DNA from: Thermoplasmata archaeon
GTDB taxonomy: Archaea; Thermoplasmatota; Thermoplasmata; Lutacidiplasmatales; UBA184
Length of the DNA stretch: 7,414 nucleotides
Direction: 5' to 3'
NCBI GenBank assembly: GCA_030043855.1
Contig: JASHWW010000152.1
Location: 1 to 7,414, forward strand
In this document: one piece after another, positions 4,284-7,414 of the stretch
Layout of the letters: each line of letters begins with the position of its first letter
Position numbering within the stretch: the stretch's first letter is position 1
Translations under genes and position numbers: made by a program
The notes under the pieces: generated by a model
Seen by the model: only the letters and a program-made list of their open reading frames with translations
Database searches by the model: none
Told to the model about the DNA's origin: nothing

Positions 4284-7200
4284 ATGCGCGAGATCGTGGA
4301 CGCCTTCTTCCGGGAGCGGTCGATCGTCAACCACCACCTGGCGAGCTTCAACGACTTCCTGCCGACGAAGGACAATCCGAACTCCCGGATGCAGCGCATC
4401 GTCGACGAGGCGCGCGTCAGTGAGGAGTCGACGGAGCGGGGCGTGATCCGCCTCGACGTGCAGAAGACGAAGAGCTCGATCTACGTGCGCGTCGGCCGGC
4501 GGCGCGACGCCCGCGGGAACGTCAACCCGTCCGCGGAGCCGACGATCTTCATCGGCGCGCCCTTCGTGAAGGAGCCGGTCGGGTCGAAGCCGACGCTGAC
4601 GCCGATGGAGGCGCGGCTGCGGAACCTGACGTACCAGGCGCCGATCTACCTCAAGGTCACCGTCGTCGAGAACGGCGTCGAGCGCGCGCCGGAGGACGTC
4701 CACATCGGCGACCTCCCGATCATGGTCAAGAGCCGCCCGTGCAACCTGAACCGGTACAAGATCACCGAGGACGACCAGATCTGGCTGTCCGACGACGAGT
4801 ACCGGGCGAAGCTGGTCGAGTACGGCGAGGACCCGCTCGACCCCGGCGGGTACTGCATCATCGGCGGCACGGAGCGGGTCATCATCAGCCTCGAGGACCT
4901 CGCCCCGAATCGGATCTTCGCCGAGTACAACGAGCGGTACGGCACGCCGATCGAGAGCGCGAAGGTGTTCAGCCAGCGCGGCGGCTACCGGTCGCTCACC
5001 GTCGTCGAGAAGAAGAAGGACGGCGTCCTACAGGTCTCCGTCCCGACCGCGAGCGGACAGATCCCGCTCGTGATCCTGATGCGCGCGCTCGGGATGAAGA
5101 ACGACGAGGAGATCTTCCAGGCGGTCCTCGGCGAGCTGCTCCCGCTGGACGAGCCGTTCGTCCAGACGATGAAGCACCTCCTGAACGTCAATTTGGAGGA
5201 GTGCCTCTCGAAGAAGCTCTACCCGCCCGAGGGCGTCCTCACCACGGAGGACGCGCTCATCTTCCTCGAGAAGAAGTTCGCGACCGGCCAGGCGAAGGAG
5301 TACCGGCAGCGGAAGGTCGACGGGATCCTCGACCGGTCGCTCCTGCCCCACCTGGGCGACACGAAGCAGGACCGGCTGAAGAAGGCCCTCTACCTCGCGC
5401 GGATGGCCCGTACGGTCCTCGAGCTCCACCTCAAGGTCCGGGGCGAGGACGACAAGGACCACTACGCGAACAAGCGCCTCAAGCTCGCCGGCGACCTGAT
5501 GGAGGACCTGTTCCGGGTCGCCTTCTCGCTGCTGCTGAAGGACCTCAAATACCAGCTCGAGCGGTCGTTCGCGCGGAAGAAGGACCTGCGGATCGCGAGC
5601 GCGATCCGGCCGGATCTTCTGACGCAGCGGCTCGTCCACGCGCTCGCGACGGGGAACTGGGTCGGCGGCCGGGCCGGGGTGAGCCAGGTGCTCGACCGGA
5701 CCAGCCATATGTCGACGATCAGCCACCTGCGCCGGGTGACGAGCCCGCTCACGCGCAGTCAGCCGCACTTCGAGGCGCGCGACCTGCACCCGACCCAGTG
5801 GGGTCGGCTCTGCCCGAACGAGACGCCCGAAGGGCAGAACTGCGGCCTCGTCAAGAACTACGCCCTCTGCGTCGACGTCTCCGAAGGGGCCGACGAGGAG
5901 GAGGTCACGCTCATCCTGCGCGACCTGAACACCCGCGAGATTGGGCCCGAGGTCTTCCAGGAGGCGGCCGCCCCGAAGGGGAAGCGGGCCGCGCGGGTCT
6001 ACGTCAACGGGAACCTCGTCGGGCTGCACTCGCAGCCGCTCGAGCTCGTGAAGGAGATCCGCGAGCGACGCCGGACGGGGACGCTCTCCCCGACGCTCGC
6101 CGACAAGACCTACGAGATCAACGTCCGCTACGACGACGAGATGAACGAGGTCATCGTCCACTGCGACTCGGGCCGGCTCCGCCGGCCGCTCATCGTCGTC
6201 AAGGGCGGGGTCCCGCGGGTCTCCCGCTCCGACCTGGACGAGCTCGCCCGCGGCACGCTCGCCTTCTCCGACCTGATCCGCCAGGGGAAGATCGAGTGGG
6301 TCGACGCCGAGGAGGAGGAGGACGCCCTCATCGCGCTCGAGCCGTTCGTCCCGCCCGACCGTTGCCCGAACTGCACGAAGGCGCTCAGCCGGAGCGACAT
6401 CCGCTGGATGTCGATGGGCGACCGCCGCGAGCAGGCCCTCATCGAGTGCGGTTTCTGCAAGACGGAGTTCCCGACCGCGAACCTCGTCGGCGACCGGAAC
6501 AGCCACCTCGAGATCGACCCGAACCTGATGCTCGGCGTCTGCACGGGCCTGATCCCGTACCCCGAGCACAACTCCGCCCCGCGGAACACGATGGGGTCGG
6601 GGATGGCGAAGCAGGCGCTCGGCGTCGAGTCGGTCAACTACCGGCGCCGTCCCGACACGTGCGGCCACCTGCTGCACTACCCGCAGGCGCCGTTGCTGCA
6701 GACGCAGACGATGCGCTACGTCCACTTCACCGAGCGGCCCGCCGGCCAGAACTTCGTGGTCGCGGTCCTCTCGTACGAGGGGTACAACATGCAGGACGCC
6801 CTCGTCTTCTCGAAGGGCGCGATCGACCGCGGCCTCGGCCGCTCGTCGTTCTTCCGGACGTACCGCGGGGAGGAGCGCAAGTACCCCGGCGGGCAGGAGG
6901 ACCGGTTCGAGATCCCGCGGCCGGACGTCGCGGGCGCCCGCGTCGACACCGCCTACCGGAACCTCGGGGAGGACGGCCTGATCTTCCCGGAGCTCGAGGT
7001 CGCCGAGGGCGACGTGCTGGTCGGCAAGACGAGCCCGCCCCGGTTCCTCGAGGAGAAGACCGACCTGCTGACGCCCCAGAAGCGCCGCGAGACGAGCGTC
7101 ACGGTCCGGTTCGGAGAGTCCGGCTGGGTCGACAACGTGATCCTCACCGAGGGCGAGAACATCTCGAAGCTCGTCAAGGTGAAGGTCCGCAACCAGCGGG

Positions 7201-7414
7201 TCCCCGAGCTCGGCGACAAGTTCGCGAGCCGGCACGGGCAGAAGGGGGTCATCGGCCTCCTGGTCCCGCAGGAGAACCTGCCGTTCACGCGGGACGGCAT
7301 CACGCCGGACCTGCTGATCAACCCGCACGCGATCCCGTCGCGCATGACGGTCGCCCACGTCCTCGAGATGCTGGGGGGCAAGGTCGGCGCGCTCGAGGGC
7401 CGCACGATCGACGG
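4284..7414 (+). CDS. rpoB: DNA-directed RNA polymerase subunit B (Rpo2), 3' end missing
   Basis: This is the second largest catalytic subunit of archaeal RNA polymerase. 1043 codons are present and the frame stays open at the right edge. Archaeal unsplit RpoB proteins are roughly 1120-1200 residues, so the C-terminal clamp end is missing. The N-terminus is DAFFRERSIVNHHLASFNDF. The fork/lobe block is SHLRRVTSPLTRSQPHFEARDLHPTQW followed by NETPEG (about 480-515). PYPEHNSAPRNTMGSGMAKQ lies near 760. GYNMQDALVFSKG (833-845) and GDKFASRHGQKG (977-988) hold the active-site residues, including Lys979 and Lys987. The chain is continuous where methanogens and haloarchaea split it into B'' and B'. 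Two oddities are a Cys4 insert (Cys694, 697, 722, 725) and Gln837 where most polymerases have Glu. A GGAGG lies 14 nt before the ATG, at the end of rpoH. Confidence 0.97.
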   Translation, partial: MREIVDAFFRERSIVNHHLASFNDFLPTKDNPNSRMQRIVDEARVSEESTERGVIRLDVQKTKSSIYVRVGRRRDARGNVNPSAEPTIFIGAPFVKEPVGSKPTLTPMEARLRNLTYQAPIYLKVTVVENGVERAPEDVHIGDLPIMVKSRPCNLNRYKITEDDQIWLSDDEYRAKLVEYGEDPLDPGGYCIIGGTERVIISLEDLAPNRIFAEYNERYGTPIESAKVFSQRGGYRSLTVVEKKKDGVLQVSVPTASGQIPLVILMRALGMKNDEEIFQAVLGELLPLDEPFVQTMKHLLNVNLEECLSKKLYPPEGVLTTEDALIFLEKKFATGQAKEYRQRKVDGILDRSLLPHLGDTKQDRLKKALYLARMARTVLELHLKVRGEDDKDHYANKRLKLAGDLMEDLFRVAFSLLLKDLKYQLERSFARKKDLRIASAIRPDLLTQRLVHALATGNWVGGRAGVSQVLDRTSHMSTISHLRRVTSPLTRSQPHFEARDLHPTQWGRLCPNETPEGQNCGLVKNYALCVDVSEGADEEEVTLILRDLNTREIGPEVFQEAAAPKGKRAARVYVNGNLVGLHSQPLELVKEIRERRRTGTLSPTLADKTYEINVRYDDEMNEVIVHCDSGRLRRPLIVVKGGVPRVSRSDLDELARGTLAFSDLIRQGKIEWVDAEEEEDALIALEPFVPPDRCPNCTKALSRSDIRWMSMGDRREQALIECGFCKTEFPTANLVGDRNSHLEIDPNLMLGVCTGLIPYPEHNSAPRNTMGSGMAKQALGVESVNYRRRPDTCGHLLHYPQAPLLQTQTMRYVHFTERPAGQNFVVAVLSYEGYNMQDALVFSKGAIDRGLGRSSFFRTYRGEERKYPGGQEDRFEIPRPDVAGARVDTAYRNLGEDGLIFPELEVAEGDVLVGKTSPPRFLEEKTDLLTPQKRRETSVTVRFGESGWVDNVILTEGENISKLVKVKVRNQRVPELGDKFASRHGQKGVIGLLVPQENLPFTRDGITPDLLINPHAIPSRMTVAHVLEMLGGKVGALEGRTID

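Noticed and set aside
5028..7358. A 776-codon minus-strand open frame opposite rpoB
   Set aside because: Its composition (Arg, Val, Leu, Glu, Asp repeats) is the reverse complement of rpoB codons with G/C third positions. No start signal or domain is evident.

Overview
This window looks like a chromosomal segment from a high-GC archaeon. The evidence is an RNA polymerase gene pair in archaeal order (rpoH then rpoB), an archaeal UPF0147 protein, TATA-like AT islands in otherwise very GC-rich DNA, and a tRNA with archaeal-type introns. RpoB is a single unsplit chain, yet its sequence reads as euryarchaeal. Methanogens and haloarchaea usually split this gene, so an uncultured high-GC member of the Thermoplasmatota is my best guess. 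That placement is inference.

Left part (1-2625, minus strand): a de novo purine cluster transcribed leftward. purS (small FGAM synthetase subunit) is followed after 4 nt by purL (large subunit, complete). The first 21 codons of a PP-loop ATPase resembling the diphthine-ammonia ligase family follow, with their ribosome-binding site overlapping the purL stop. The glutaminase subunit gene purQ is not in the window.

Middle (2626-3723): a divergent intergenic region of about 209 nt carries one AT-rich promoter-like element. Rightward from it run a 57-residue protein I do not recognise, a stand-alone Lrp/AsnC ligand-binding (RAM) domain protein without an HTH, and a UPF0147 protein. The last two overlap by ATGA and are probably translationally coupled.

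Right part (3724-7414): a tRNA-Lys(UUU) gene is interrupted twice, by a 31-nt intron in the D-loop (position 20/21) and a 29-nt intron in the T-loop (position 59/60). Both fold into near-canonical bulge-helix-bulge structures, and removing them leaves a perfect 74-nt tRNA. Only 21 nt later rpoH begins, followed by rpoB, which runs off the right edge after 1043 codons. The doubly interrupted tRNA, and its position directly in front of the RNA polymerase operon, are the most notable features of the window.
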